Positions 38,759 to 45,972 of a stretch of DNA of 45,972 nt are shown piece by piece. The position numbers were made by a program, and so were the translations under genes. Below the pieces are notes generated by a model, which was not told where the DNA came from, searched no databases, and saw only the letters and a list, made by a program, of their open reading frames with translations. Location of the stretch: NCBI GenBank assembly GCA_041672385.1, contig JBAYZQ010000002.1, positions 1-45,972 on the forward strand, in the 5' to 3' direction. Position 1 is the stretch's first letter, and each line of letters begins with the position of its first letter. Source of the DNA: JBAYZQ01 sp041672385 (GTDB lineage: Bacteria; Spirochaetota; Spirochaetia; Sphaerochaetales; Sphaerochaetaceae).

Positions 38759-41371
38759 CTATTTAACTTTACCATAATATGCATTCAAATACATTTGTTT
38801 TATTTCTTTCATTAGGGGATAGCGTGGGTTTGCACCTGTGCATTGATCATCAAAAGCTTTTTCTGTTAAATCATCTAATTTTTCAAGAAATTCTTTTTCA
38901 TCCACTCCAAATTCTTTTATTGAAGAAGGAATATTGATCTTTGCTTTTAATTCATCAATCTTATCAATCAAGGCTTCAAGTTTTTCTTCATTGGTTTTTC
39001 CACCAAGTCCAAGGGCTTCTGCTACTTCAGCATATCTTTCTAAAGTATGTGGATGATCGTAAGAAGGAAAGGTACCCATTTTCAAAGGACATTCACTGGC
39101 ATTGAATCTTATCACCTCATCCAGCATAAATGCATTTGCAAGTCCATGTGGTACATGGAAGAAGGCTCCAAGTTTATGTGCCATTGAATGACAAACCCCA
39201 AGAAAGGCATTACTAAAGGCTAGACCTGCCATTGTAGCTGCATTAGCCATTTTTTCTCTAGCTTCTGAGTCTGTTTGTCCATTTTCATAAGCTCTTGGAA
39301 GATATTTAAAAATCATTTGTAAGGATTGTTTAGCAAGGCCATCAGTATAATCAGTAGCCATCATTGACGCTATTGCTTCAATATTATGGCTAACAGCATC
39401 AATACCACTAGAAGCAGTCAAACCCTTTGGAGCTGTCATCTGCATATCAGAGTCAATTATTGCTATATTTGGAAGTAATTCATAATCAGCTAAAGGATAT
39501 TTCATACCAGTTTTATCATCAGTAATTACGGCAAAACCTGTAACTTCACTTCCAGTTCCAGCTGTGGTTGGGATTGCAATAAAATTTGCTTTAACCCCCA
39601 TCTTTGGAAATTTATAAACTCTTTTTCTGATATCAACAAATCTCATTGCCATATCATCAAAATCCACTTCTGGATGCTCATACATTACCCACATTATCTT
39701 TCCTGCATCCATGGCACTTCCTCCACCAACAGCAATTATGCAATCTGGTTTGAAAGCTTTCATAATCTCACAGCCTTTTATAACACTATCTAAAGAAGGA
39801 TCAGCATGAATATCAAAATAAGTTTCATGTACTATTCCCATTTCATCAAGTCGTTCGGTAACTGGTTTTGTGAAACCATTTGAGTAAAGAAAATTATCAG
39901 TAACTATAAATACTCTTTTCTTATCCATCTCAGTTTTTAGTTCTTGCAAAGCAACTGGAAGACAGCCTTTTTTCATATATATTTTACTGGGGCTTCTAAA
40001 CCAAAGCATATTTTCTCTCCTTTCAGCAACGGTCTTAATATTCAACAAATGTTTAACACCTACGTTTTCTGATACTGAATTACCCCCCCAAGAACCACAA
40101 CCAAGTGTCATACTTGGTGTGAGCTTGAAGTTGTAAAGGTCACCAATACCTCCCTGTGAACTAGGAGTGTTCACAAGTACGCGGCAGGTCTTCATTCTTG
40201 AATAGAATTTTTCCAGTTTGTCGCTACTCTTTTTCTGATCAAGATAGACTGATGAGGTGTGACCATATCCTCCATCTGCTATTAATTTTTCTGCTTTATT
40301 TAATGCATCTTCAAAATCTTCAGCCTTGTACATTGCCAAGACTGGAGAAAGTTTTTCATGAGCAAATTCTTCACTCAATTCTACACTCTCGACTTCACCT
40401 ATAAGGATTTTTGAATCTTCTGGAACTGTAATTCCTGATAATTGAGCAATTTTAAAAGCACTTTGTCCAACTATTTTGGCATTTAATGCGTTATTGATTA
40501 TTATTGTTTTTCTAACTTTTTCGGTTTCTTTAGCATTTAAGAAATAACAGCCTCTTTTCAAGAATTCCTTTTTAACTTCTTTATAAACATTTTTATGAAC
40601 AATAACTGACTGTTCACTAGCACATACCATACCATTATCAAAGGTTTTTGAATGAATTATTGAATTAACCGCAAGAAGCAAGTCTGCACTTTCATCGATA
40701 ATAGCTGGAGTATTTCCAGGTCCAACCCCAATTGCAGGTTTTGAAGAAGAATAAGCAGCTTTTACCATTCCAGGACCTCCGGTGGCTAATATAACATCAG
40801 CTTCTTTCATCAGAGTATTTGTCATTTCCAAACTTGGAATACTTATCCAATTTATAATATTAGCAGGTGCCCCCTCTTTTACTGCAGCTTCTAAAATAAC
40901 CCTAGCAGCTTCGCAAGTACATTTTACAGCTCTTGGATGGGGGCTAATAATTATTGCATTTCTAGTTTTTAGAGCCAAAAGAGTTTTAAAAATTGCGGTT
41001 GAGGTTGGGTTTGTGGTTGGAATGATTGCAGCTATTAGTCCCAAAGGTTCCGCAATTTTCTTATAGCCATAGGCTTTGTCTTCTTCAAGTACTCCACAAG
41101 TTTTAGTATCTCTATATGTATTGTATATGTATTCAGCAGCAAAGCTATTTTTTATAACCTTATCTTCAACGATTCCCATTTCTGTTTCTTCTACTGCAAG
41201 TTTTGCTAGAGGTATTCTCATTTTATCTGCAGCTATTGCGGCTGCTTTAAAAATTTCATCTACTTTTTTTTGGGTAAAAAGGGCAAATTCTTTTTCAGCT
41301 CTTCTTGTTTGTGCTATTGCTTTTTCTAAAGACTCTAAATTTGTAATTTCAATTTTTTTTTCAGTTTCCAT
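38759..41371 (-). CDS. adhE: Bifunctional acetaldehyde-CoA/alcohol dehydrogenase
   Basis: The 870-residue fusion reduces acetyl-CoA to acetaldehyde and then ethanol with NADH. The N-terminal ALDH half has catalytic C250 in F-D-N-G-M-V-C-A-S-E. The iron-dependent ADH half starts near 452 and shows I-A-V-G-G-G-S-A-M-D, G-I-D-A-V-S-H-N-I-E-A and the Fe-ligand histidines in V-C-H-S-M-A-H-K-L-G and F-H-V-P-H-G-L-A-N. Length is standard. AdhE forms spirosomes in other bacteria. AGGAG precedes the ATG. It is the first gene of a tight operon leading into the hydrogen-sensor genes, and a LysR gene lies directly upstream. Confidence 0.96.
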   Translation of the reverse strand: METEKKIEITNLESLEKAIAQTRRAEKEFALFTQKKVDEIFKAAAIAADKMRIPLAKLAVEETEMGIVEDKVIKNSFAAEYIYNTYRDTKTCGVLEEDKAYGYKKIAEPLGLIAAIIPTTNPTSTAIFKTLLALKTRNAIIISPHPRAVKCTCEAARVILEAAVKEGAPANIINWISIPSLEMTNTLMKEADVILATGGPGMVKAAYSSSKPAIGVGPGNTPAIIDESADLLLAVNSIIHSKTFDNGMVCASEQSVIVHKNVYKEVKKEFLKRGCYFLNAKETEKVRKTIIINNALNAKIVGQSAFKIAQLSGITVPEDSKILIGEVESVELSEEFAHEKLSPVLAMYKAEDFEDALNKAEKLIADGGYGHTSSVYLDQKKSSDKLEKFYSRMKTCRVLVNTPSSQGGIGDLYNFKLTPSMTLGCGSWGGNSVSENVGVKHLLNIKTVAERRENMLWFRSPSKIYMKKGCLPVALQELKTEMDKKRVFIVTDNFLYSNGFTKPVTERLDEMGIVHETYFDIHADPSLDSVIKGCEIMKAFKPDCIIAVGGGSAMDAGKIMWVMYEHPEVDFDDMAMRFVDIRKRVYKFPKMGVKANFIAIPTTAGTGSEVTGFAVITDDKTGMKYPLADYELLPNIAIIDSDMQMTAPKGLTASSGIDAVSHNIEAIASMMATDYTDGLAKQSLQMIFKYLPRAYENGQTDSEAREKMANAATMAGLAFSNAFLGVCHSMAHKLGAFFHVPHGLANAFMLDEVIRFNASECPLKMGTFPSYDHPHTLERYAEVAEALGLGGKTNEEKLEALIDKIDELKAKINIPSSIKEFGVDEKEFLEKLDDLTEKAFDDQCTGANPRYPLMKEIKQMYLNAYYGKVK

Positions 41372-41442
41372 TTTATTTACTCCTGATAAATCTTAACAAC
41401 TGAAATTTATCAAAAATATGAAATTTTGTGTAATGCTATATT

Positions 41443-41458
41443 TATATATCGATATATA
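41443..41458. promoter_or_regulatory. 16-base perfect palindrome upstream of adhE, possible operator
   Basis: TATATATC followed by GATATATA, in the 137-base gap between the LysR gene and adhE, about 70 bases from the adhE start. Nearby CGATA and TATCGG repeats add symmetry. It could bind the LysR product or another regulator; AT-richness makes chance similarity possible. Confidence 0.35.
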
Positions 41459-41508
41459 TTTATCGGTATAAGGTCAGGTTCATCTTCTAATTAGGTCATT
41501 TAACTAAT

Positions 41509-42447
41509 CTAATTTGAGATTTTCTTCTTAATTTCTCTTGCAGTGTTTGTCAGGCAATTAAGAAAATTTTTATCTATTAGGCTAAAACGATAGGTAGATC
41601 TAGAAATCAAAACATCTTTAAATACTTCATCATCACCTTCAATTTGTAATTGAATTAGTTGATATTTCTCAAGTTCTTCGGGATTTAAAGGGGAAGAACA
41701 AAAATAAGTTTCTACATTTTTTTCTAAAAGCTCAAAGCAAGAAGCACGATCAAAAACTTGAATATTTTGTTTTAGGTTATTTTTCACAATTCTTTTCTTT
41801 ATTTCTGTTATATGCATATTTGGAATATAAAAATCACCATATACAATTTCTATTTTTTCTTTTAAATCAGATTTTCTAATTTTCTTCATTTTTGCAAGAC
41901 TACTTTTCTTATTTACCAAAATGAAGGAAGTGAAATCCAAAATTTCATTGGAAATTAAGCCTTTTTCTTTTAAAAAAACTTCAAAATAATTTGAGTATTT
42001 TTCACTATATCGAATAATACCAAGGTTAAAATCGCCTTTTATAATATCATTCATAGTATTTTCAGAATTTGATTCTTTGTATCTTAGTTTAATTTCTTTT
42101 TTTAAATCAAAGTCTTTTGAAAACTCTGCAAAGGCCTGCATTATATAGCTAGAGCGAACTACAGAAATAGAAAAAGTTTGTTGGCCTTCATTATCTTTTC
42201 GATAAAAGCTTTCAACATAATCAACCTGGTCTAAAATCGCTTTCGCATAAAGAATAAATTCTTCACCTTTTTCCGTTACTGTTATTCCTCTCGAAGATCT
42301 ATTAAATATTGTTATTCCAATAGAATCTTCCAATTCTCTTATTCCACGACTTAAATTTGGTTGACCCATATGTAGGTTATCAGCAGCTTTACTGATAGAT
42401 TTACTTTTTTCGACTTCAACTACGTATTTTAAGTGTAATAGATTCAT
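41509..42447 (-). CDS. LysR-family transcriptional regulator
   Basis: The 312-residue protein has the LysR N-terminal helix-turn-helix (S-I-S-K-A-A-D-N-L-H-M-G-Q-P-N-L-S-R-G-I near 17-36, then L-E-D-S-I-G-I-T-I-F-N-R) and a C-terminal co-inducer-binding region. It follows the GGDEF gene after three bases with only a weak SD and precedes adhE in the same direction. It is a candidate regulator of the adhE operon and might respond to an aldehyde, redox or acyl metabolite; the ligand is unknown. Confidence 0.87.
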   Translation of the reverse strand: MNLLHLKYVVEVEKSKSISKAADNLHMGQPNLSRGIRELEDSIGITIFNRSSRGITVTEKGEEFILYAKAILDQVDYVESFYRKDNEGQQTFSISVVRSSYIMQAFAEFSKDFDLKKEIKLRYKESNSENTMNDIIKGDFNLGIIRYSEKYSNYFEVFLKEKGLISNEILDFTSFILVNKKSSLAKMKKIRKSDLKEKIEIVYGDFYIPNMHITEIKKRIVKNNLKQNIQVFDRASCFELLEKNVETYFCSSPLNPEELEKYQLIQLQIEGDDEVFKDVLISRSTYRFSLIDKNFLNCLTNTAREIKKKISN

Positions 42448-42450
42448 TGG

Positions 42451-43575
42451 CTAACTCTTGTTATAGGAAACAGCTCTATTTTTTCCTAAAGCTTTTGCAA
42501 GATAAAGTGCAGTATCAGCAAAACTGATATATTGCTTTTTAGTTTCTGGATTATCTTTAATTGTAGTATACCCTAAACTAATAGTAATTCGTTGATATTT
42601 TGATTTTTCAAAATTCATATTCAAGTCATATATTTCTTTTACAAGATTTTTAGCAATTGCACTAAATTCTTCTTCTGAATGAAAAGTTGAGTATGCTATA
42701 AATTCTTCTCCACCATATCTTGCAGATTTCAATTTAAATTTTTCATCAAATTCTTGAAGTTTTTTTCCGACTGATTTTAAGCAAAAATCTCCCATTTGAT
42801 GTCCATAATCATCGTTATAATTTTTGAAGTTATCTATATCAATCATCATTATTCCTTTGATTTGTTTAATTTCAAAGGTTTCCAAGTCTCTTGTTAACTT
42901 GCTTCTAGAATCAATTTGAATAAGACTATCAGTATCTCTTTCAAGTTCAACACCTTTAATAATCTTGGTATCATTCAATTTGAGTTGAACAACTTTATAG
43001 TTTATAAAGGTTCCTACCATACAATAAATTATTGTTTGAAACAAAATATAATTCAAGTATTCGCTTGGATTAAAGATTGATAATAAAATATCAAAGGCGG
43101 CAGTCATTAAAACTAAAAAAATAAACAATCTATAAGGGGTATCTAAAATTATTATTGGTAAAATTATTTGAGTTATAAAAAAAAGGCCAAAAAATGGATA
43201 CTTTGGATCAATAAAAATTCCTAGATAAAACGCTAAAGAAACTAAAGTTAACATAAATAAATAGCTTAAATAGATTAAAGATTTTTCATTATAATCTTTA
43301 ATTTTCTTTGATACAAAATACATGAGGGTAAAAACTATGAAATAACTTATATTAAAAACTCTAAAAGGTTCAATAAATGTAGAAAAAAATGAAACTGCAA
43401 TTAGCGAAAAAAGAATTAATGAAATAAAGAGACTAAATTGTTCTATCATTTCAATATTTCTTTCATTAATTATTAAACGATTTTTTTCAAAAAAATCTCT
43501 ATCTACACCCCCATAGGCATATTCATGTAAGCCGTTTCTAATAAAATTAGATGCTTTTTTCTTTTTTTTATCCAT
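42451..43575 (-). CDS. Membrane-bound GGDEF diguanylate cyclase
   Basis: The 374-residue protein has about six membrane helices (roughly residues 47-195) followed by a GGDEF domain. The active-site signature is R-Y-G-G-E-E-F at 286-292, so diguanylate cyclase activity is expected. I-D-I-D-N-F-K-N-Y-N-D near 245 is the upstream metal/substrate motif. The product-inhibition R-x-x-D site normally just before the signature is absent (K-F-K-L instead). The helices probably form an integral sensor for an unknown signal. A GAGGGG SD and a strong promoter lie upstream. It shares an operon with the LysR gene. Confidence 0.9.
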   Translation of the reverse strand: MDKKKKKASNFIRNGLHEYAYGGVDRDFFEKNRLIINERNIEMIEQFSLFISLILFSLIAVSFFSTFIEPFRVFNISYFIVFTLMYFVSKKIKDYNEKSLIYLSYLFMLTLVSLAFYLGIFIDPKYPFFGLFFITQIILPIIILDTPYRLFIFLVLMTAAFDILLSIFNPSEYLNYILFQTIIYCMVGTFINYKVVQLKLNDTKIIKGVELERDTDSLIQIDSRSKLTRDLETFEIKQIKGIMMIDIDNFKNYNDDYGHQMGDFCLKSVGKKLQEFDEKFKLKSARYGGEEFIAYSTFHSEEEFSAIAKNLVKEIYDLNMNFEKSKYQRITISLGYTTIKDNPETKKQYISFADTALYLAKALGKNRAVSYNKS

Positions 43576-43593
43576 AAACCCCTCAGCCTTTAT

Positions 43594-43622
43594 ATTCTAA
43601 AACTATGAAACAATTTTATCAA
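43594..43622 (-). promoter_or_regulatory. Promoter of the GGDEF-LysR operon
   Basis: On the minus strand TTGATA (43617-43622), a 17-base spacer and TAGAAT (43594-43599). It begins right after the ROK stop codon and leaves a leader of about 13-20 bases with GAGGGG. Confidence 0.6.
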
Positions 43623-43631
43623 GCCGAAAAC

Positions 43632-44807
43632 TTATATAAACTCTTGAAGGCTATCAAGAAAAGTTGTATGAAAGAAAAATTCATCAAGTCCTACACTTGC
43701 AGTTGCTAAAATATTTGCTTTATCTCCTAGTTTCGATCTCTCTATTTCCACTGGTTCAGAATATTTGTGAAGCAAATGTTTGAAATCTGTTTTTAATATA
43801 TCTAAATATCTATCAGGAATTGTTGAGCTTTGACCTCCAAGTATTATTCTTTGACATCCAGTTACTAGATTTGCAACAGATAAGGCATAAGCCACTCTTT
43901 CAAATACTTTCTTTTCAACACCACTTGGCCAAATTTCTGCCAAAGAAGAATCAGGAGATTGTGCAAGTACCCAAGTTGCAGCAACAGCTTCTAGACATCC
44001 AATTTTTCCACAACTACATAATCCCGTTTTTGATACTTTCAAATGTCCAAAATTAGAATTTCGGCTTATTACTCTAGAACCACTCACAATGGCAAGATCT
44101 AATCTTTCTCCCCAATCTAAATATGCTAAAGTTTCATTTCCTTTTATTTCTTCGGCCAGAACAAGGGCATTTAAAGAGTTTTCTAATATTACTGGTATTT
44201 TAAGGTTTTGATTTAAGGCTGTAACCAAATCAATATCCTTCCACGGTAAATAAGGACAGCTTTCAATTATTTTTTTATCTTCAGATATTTTTCCATGTAG
44301 TGTTACTGCTATTCCCAAGATTTGGTTTTCTTTTAGGGGTTTGAGAGCCCTAATACAGCTTTTAATCAAGTCTACTACAAAATCTTCTTGTCTTTTATCT
44401 ACTCTAGTCTTGATTCTTTCAAATCTTAAAACATCCAATGCAAGATTGCAAAGATTAACATTTGTTGTTCTAGGTCCAATCTCAATAGCAATCACAAATC
44501 TAGCCATCTTTACAAGTCTTATTGCTGTTGCTTTTCGTCCTCCACTAGTTGTTCCAATTTTTGCATATTCTTCAACTATCCCTTCTTCAATAAGAGAACT
44601 GATAATTTCTCCAGTTGAGACTTTGTTTAAAGAAAGAATCCTTGAAATTTCAGCTTTTGACAGGATTAAATCATCCATCTCATCATTTATTAAAGTAAAA
44701 GTCTCTAAGTTACTCTTAGGAACTTTCCACTCATTTTGTTTTCTTAATAAATTTAAGATTCTATAGGTATTTATTTGCCTAGCTGAACTAGGTTGACTTA
44801 GTTTCAT
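43632..44807 (-). CDS. ROK-family transcriptional repressor (NagC/XylR type)
   Basis: From the ATG at 44807 the product is 391 residues. It has an N-terminal winged helix-turn-helix (about 10-75, with L-S-K-A-E-I-S-R-I-L-S-L-N) and a ROK domain with the zinc motif C-S-C-G-K-I-G-C-L-E near residue 270. The catalytic Asp of ROK kinases (E-N-D-x-N) is replaced in E-N-S-L-N-A, as in repressors without kinase activity. It probably senses a sugar or sugar phosphate. A 16-codon upstream extension is unlikely because AGGA lies before 44807. Its promoter is followed by a structured leader with its own terminator (44857-44937). Confidence 0.88.
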   Translation of the reverse strand: MKLSQPSSARQINTYRILNLLRKQNEWKVPKSNLETFTLINDEMDDLILSKAEISRILSLNKVSTGEIISSLIEEGIVEEYAKIGTTSGGRKATAIRLVKMARFVIAIEIGPRTTNVNLCNLALDVLRFERIKTRVDKRQEDFVVDLIKSCIRALKPLKENQILGIAVTLHGKISEDKKIIESCPYLPWKDIDLVTALNQNLKIPVILENSLNALVLAEEIKGNETLAYLDWGERLDLAIVSGSRVISRNSNFGHLKVSKTGLCSCGKIGCLEAVAATWVLAQSPDSSLAEIWPSGVEKKVFERVAYALSVANLVTGCQRIILGGQSSTIPDRYLDILKTDFKHLLHKYSEPVEIERSKLGDKANILATASVGLDEFFFHTTFLDSLQEFI

Positions 44808-44856
44808 TTTTTTTCCTGATGAGTTTACTTTAGCAATAAAATTTACAATTTGCAAT

Positions 44857-44937
44857 AAAAAAAACCGCTAAACCTATGGCATAGCGGCAACCTCCCAGTT
44901 CCCCGTTTAAAGGGTTACACTCTTATAGAGCAACGAC
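44857..44937 (-). ncRNA. Structured leader RNA with terminator upstream of the ROK gene (riboswitch, attenuator or sRNA candidate)
   Basis: On the minus strand, RNA starting near 44937 would contain a CTCTATAAGAG hairpin, AACC and two later copies of GGTT able to compete for it, a CCC-TTTAAAC-GGG element, GGGGA and GGGA motifs, and finally CCGCTA / TAGCGG (44865-44870, 44882-44887) followed by eight Ts (44857-44864). A promoter TTGCTT / TG-c-AATAAT with 17-base spacing lies just upstream (-10 at 44944-44949). The terminator sits 50 bases before the ROK start, so readthrough control is plausible. I could not match it to a known riboswitch class. Confidence 0.45.
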
Positions 44938-44943
44938 AAAATT

Positions 44944-44972
44944 ATTATTGCATAGTTTATTCTAGAAAGCAA
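44944..44972 (-). promoter_or_regulatory. Promoter of the ROK leader RNA
   Basis: On the minus strand TTGCTT, a 17-base spacer ending in TG-c (extended -10) and AATAAT (44944-44949). Confidence 0.45.
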
Positions 44973-44995
44973 ATTTTTTTTTCATTTTTGCAAAC

Positions 44996-45026
44996 AAAAA
45001 GGAGCCCACCATTAACTGTGGGCTCC
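44996..45026 (-). terminator. Terminator after the exported protein gene at 45058
   Basis: Perfect 9-bp stem GGAGCCCAC / GTGGGCTCC (45001-45009, 45018-45026) with an eight-base loop, followed by five Ts on the minus strand. Confidence 0.85.
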
Positions 45027-45057
45027 AAAACATTACTTTTATACATTATGAAATAAA

Positions 45058-45591
45058 TTAGACATTTATCATTTCAAAAATTACTTTTCCTTTATAATCA
45101 CCAGCTGGTAATATACCAAATATATCCTTATCTAACTTAAGTCTAAAATCTTGGTATAAAGCATCTTCTACTATTCCTCCAGTATCTACTAAGAATTTCC
45201 AATTTATCTCGGATCCTTTTTTATCAACAAATGTTACTTTTATTGGAGCACCTTCACCATCGTAAGATCCATCAACAGGCCAAAGCCCATCACTGTAGGT
45301 ATTCATTTTAAGTTGTACTCTCTCTTCTCTTGGAATATTATAGCTATAAATCAATTTATAAACATTTGAATAAACTGATTCATCATTGTTTAATTCTGAA
45401 AAATCATTAAATTGAATTTTTAAATCATCTACAGCTCTTGATCCATCTTCAGTCTCAGAGATTAGTTCTAATTTCAAATCACTTCCCAACACCACACTCT
45501 TCATTTCCAGCGTTAAAGTTACTTTTGCAAACAAAGATATAGAAGATATCATCAAGACTAATATTAAAATAGTTTTTTTCATCTTAATCAT
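45058..45591 (-). CDS. Small secreted beta-sandwich-like protein of unknown function
   Basis: From the ATG at 45591, after a strong GGGGAGG SD, the product is 177 residues. It starts with a Sec signal peptide (M-I-K-M-K-K then a hydrophobic stretch to S-L-F-A-K) without a lipobox. The mature part looks all-beta and ends I-L-P-A-G-D-Y-K-G-K-V-I-F-E-M, the tail shared with 84-605 and 45646-45972. It aligns with the upstream neighbour along its second half (V-Y-K-L-I-Y-S-Y-N versus L-R-I-V-Y-N-Y-N; P-I-K-V-T-F-V-D versus P-I-K-V-S-L-V-D), so the two are tandem paralogues. Function unknown; a periplasmic or surface component is expected. Confidence 0.72.
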   Translation of the reverse strand: MIKMKKTILILVLMISSISLFAKVTLTLEMKSVVLGSDLKLELISETEDGSRAVDDLKIQFNDFSELNNDESVYSNVYKLIYSYNIPREERVQLKMNTYSDGLWPVDGSYDGEGAPIKVTFVDKKGSEINWKFLVDTGGIVEDALYQDFRLKLDKDIFGILPAGDYKGKVIFEMINV

Positions 45592-45645
45592 AGCTTCCTC
45601 CCCAGAAGTCATTTTTAATTATTCCTTTTCTCCTCTTTTCTTATT

Positions 45646-45972
45646 CTAAACTGAAACTAATGAAAAGGAAACGGTTCCAGAATAAGATCCAATTGGAATT
45701 TCATAATCAATTACTTTTTCCAATCTTATCTTAAACTGTCCATATTCTTTATAGGTTTCTGCCGTTCCTGGCAGAAGTTCGATTTTTCCCCATTCGACAT
45801 CTTTCTCAATATCTACTGGGTCAACTAGAGAAACCTTAATTGGATAAGTTATCCCTCCATCTGTTGTAAGTCCCAAACTAAATACGTCCAATTCAACTAT
45901 CGAATTCACTATGGAACTCGGCTTGTTGTAATTGTAAACTATTCTCAGCGTCTGAGGGGCTACTACGAAACC
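45646..45972 (-). CDS. Small exported beta-sandwich-like protein, N-terminus outside the window (partial)
   Basis: The frame is open to the window edge, adding 21 residues (starting G-F-V-V-A-P-Q-T-L) before an internal GTG at 45909 that could be mistaken for the start. At least 108 residues are visible, ending P-I-G-S-Y-S-G-T-V-S-F-S-L. The sequence parallels its downstream neighbour along the whole visible length, so the start and a signal peptide should lie beyond 45972. It probably shares a transcript with the gene at 45058-45591 (54-base gap with an SD). Function unknown. Confidence 0.65.
   Translation of the reverse strand, partial: GFVVAPQTLRIVYNYNKPSSIVNSIVELDVFSLGLTTDGGITYPIKVSLVDPVDIEKDVEWGKIELLPGTAETYKEYGQFKIRLEKVIDYEIPIGSYSGTVSFSLVSV

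Noticed and set aside
40198..41396. Several plus-strand frames of 68-106 codons antisense to adhE
   Set aside because: adhE is unambiguous over its whole length; these frames have low-complexity hydrophobic composition typical of antisense shadows.
41383..41402. TTGTTAA half-site before adhE, considered as a Rex (NADH sensor) operator
   Set aside because: Only one half matches the Rex consensus; the second half fits poorly and with a three-base instead of four-base gap.
44865..44940. Resemblance of the ROK leader to a SAM-I riboswitch (CGGCAACC and CTCTTATAGAG on the plus strand)
   Set aside because: The elements occur in the wrong order and there is no plus-strand gene to control; the minus-strand orientation does not match SAM-I.
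1..45972. tRNA, rRNA, CRISPR arrays, insertion sequences and prophage genes
   Set aside because: No cloverleaf with a GTTCRA-type T loop, no regularly spaced repeats and no transposase, integrase or phage structural genes were seen.

Overview
The window reads as chromosomal housekeeping DNA from a low-G+C (roughly one third by eye), anaerobic, fermentative, double-membrane bacterium. A spirochaete is the best guess. Reasons are a relaxed lipobox (FSSC) on a binding lipoprotein, a Zn-cysteine DUF6062-like protein, a sensory [FeFe]-hydrogenase with a SpoIIE-type phosphatase, AdhE, and short exported beta-sandwich proteins. No rRNA or tRNA gene is visible, so the assignment is inference. No insertion sequence, prophage or CRISPR array was seen.

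Layout: (1) 1-620, one end of a family of small exported beta-sandwich proteins, which reappears at 45058-45972. (2) 790-2668, galE and a Zn-ribbon protein, divergent from a nicotinamidase-like enzyme. (3) 2810-6539, an esterase-fold protein lacking its catalytic serine, then the nif3-lspA-membrane protein-glycosidase operon. (4) 6593-8566, a Lon-like protease. (5) 8572-11182, KDPG aldolase and KDG kinase divergent from an IclR regulator, with four repeated operator-like boxes between them. (6) 11192-15257, a phage-shock (Psp) island: pspA-pspB-pspC-DUF4097, a PspF-type activator and a second pspA; both pspA genes have near-consensus sigma-54 promoters. (7) 15388-21404, cof-type phosphatase, rsmI, SpoU methyltransferase, aspS, flavodoxin and two cysteine-rich proteins. 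(8) 21401-28047, an ABC uptake system of the TrpXYZ type, a GGCT-like protein, split transketolase and an NSS-family amino-acid symporter. (9) 28216-34576, proS, adenosine/AMP deaminase family, rhomboid, a probable small RNA, rlmE and htpG. (10) 34680-44807, a tight operon adhE - phosphotransferase - [2Fe-2S] protein - PAS-linked hydrogenase-like sensor - SpoIIE phosphatase, preceded by GGDEF and LysR genes and by a ROK regulator with a structured leader.

The most general signal is promoter architecture. About a dozen genes have a -35/-10 pair whose -10 hexamer ends 6 or 7 bases before the ATG, with no room for a Shine-Dalgarno site. This predicts leaderless mRNAs alongside ordinary SD-led genes. 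It also fixes several start codons (2810, 6539, 13574, 24707, 31022, 32083) that differ from the longest reading frame.

The most system-like findings are the sigma-54-controlled double-PspA island and the operon joining ethanol fermentation (AdhE) to a putative H2/redox sensor. The candidate non-coding RNAs at about 31955-32032 and 44857-44937 are the best places to look for something undescribed.
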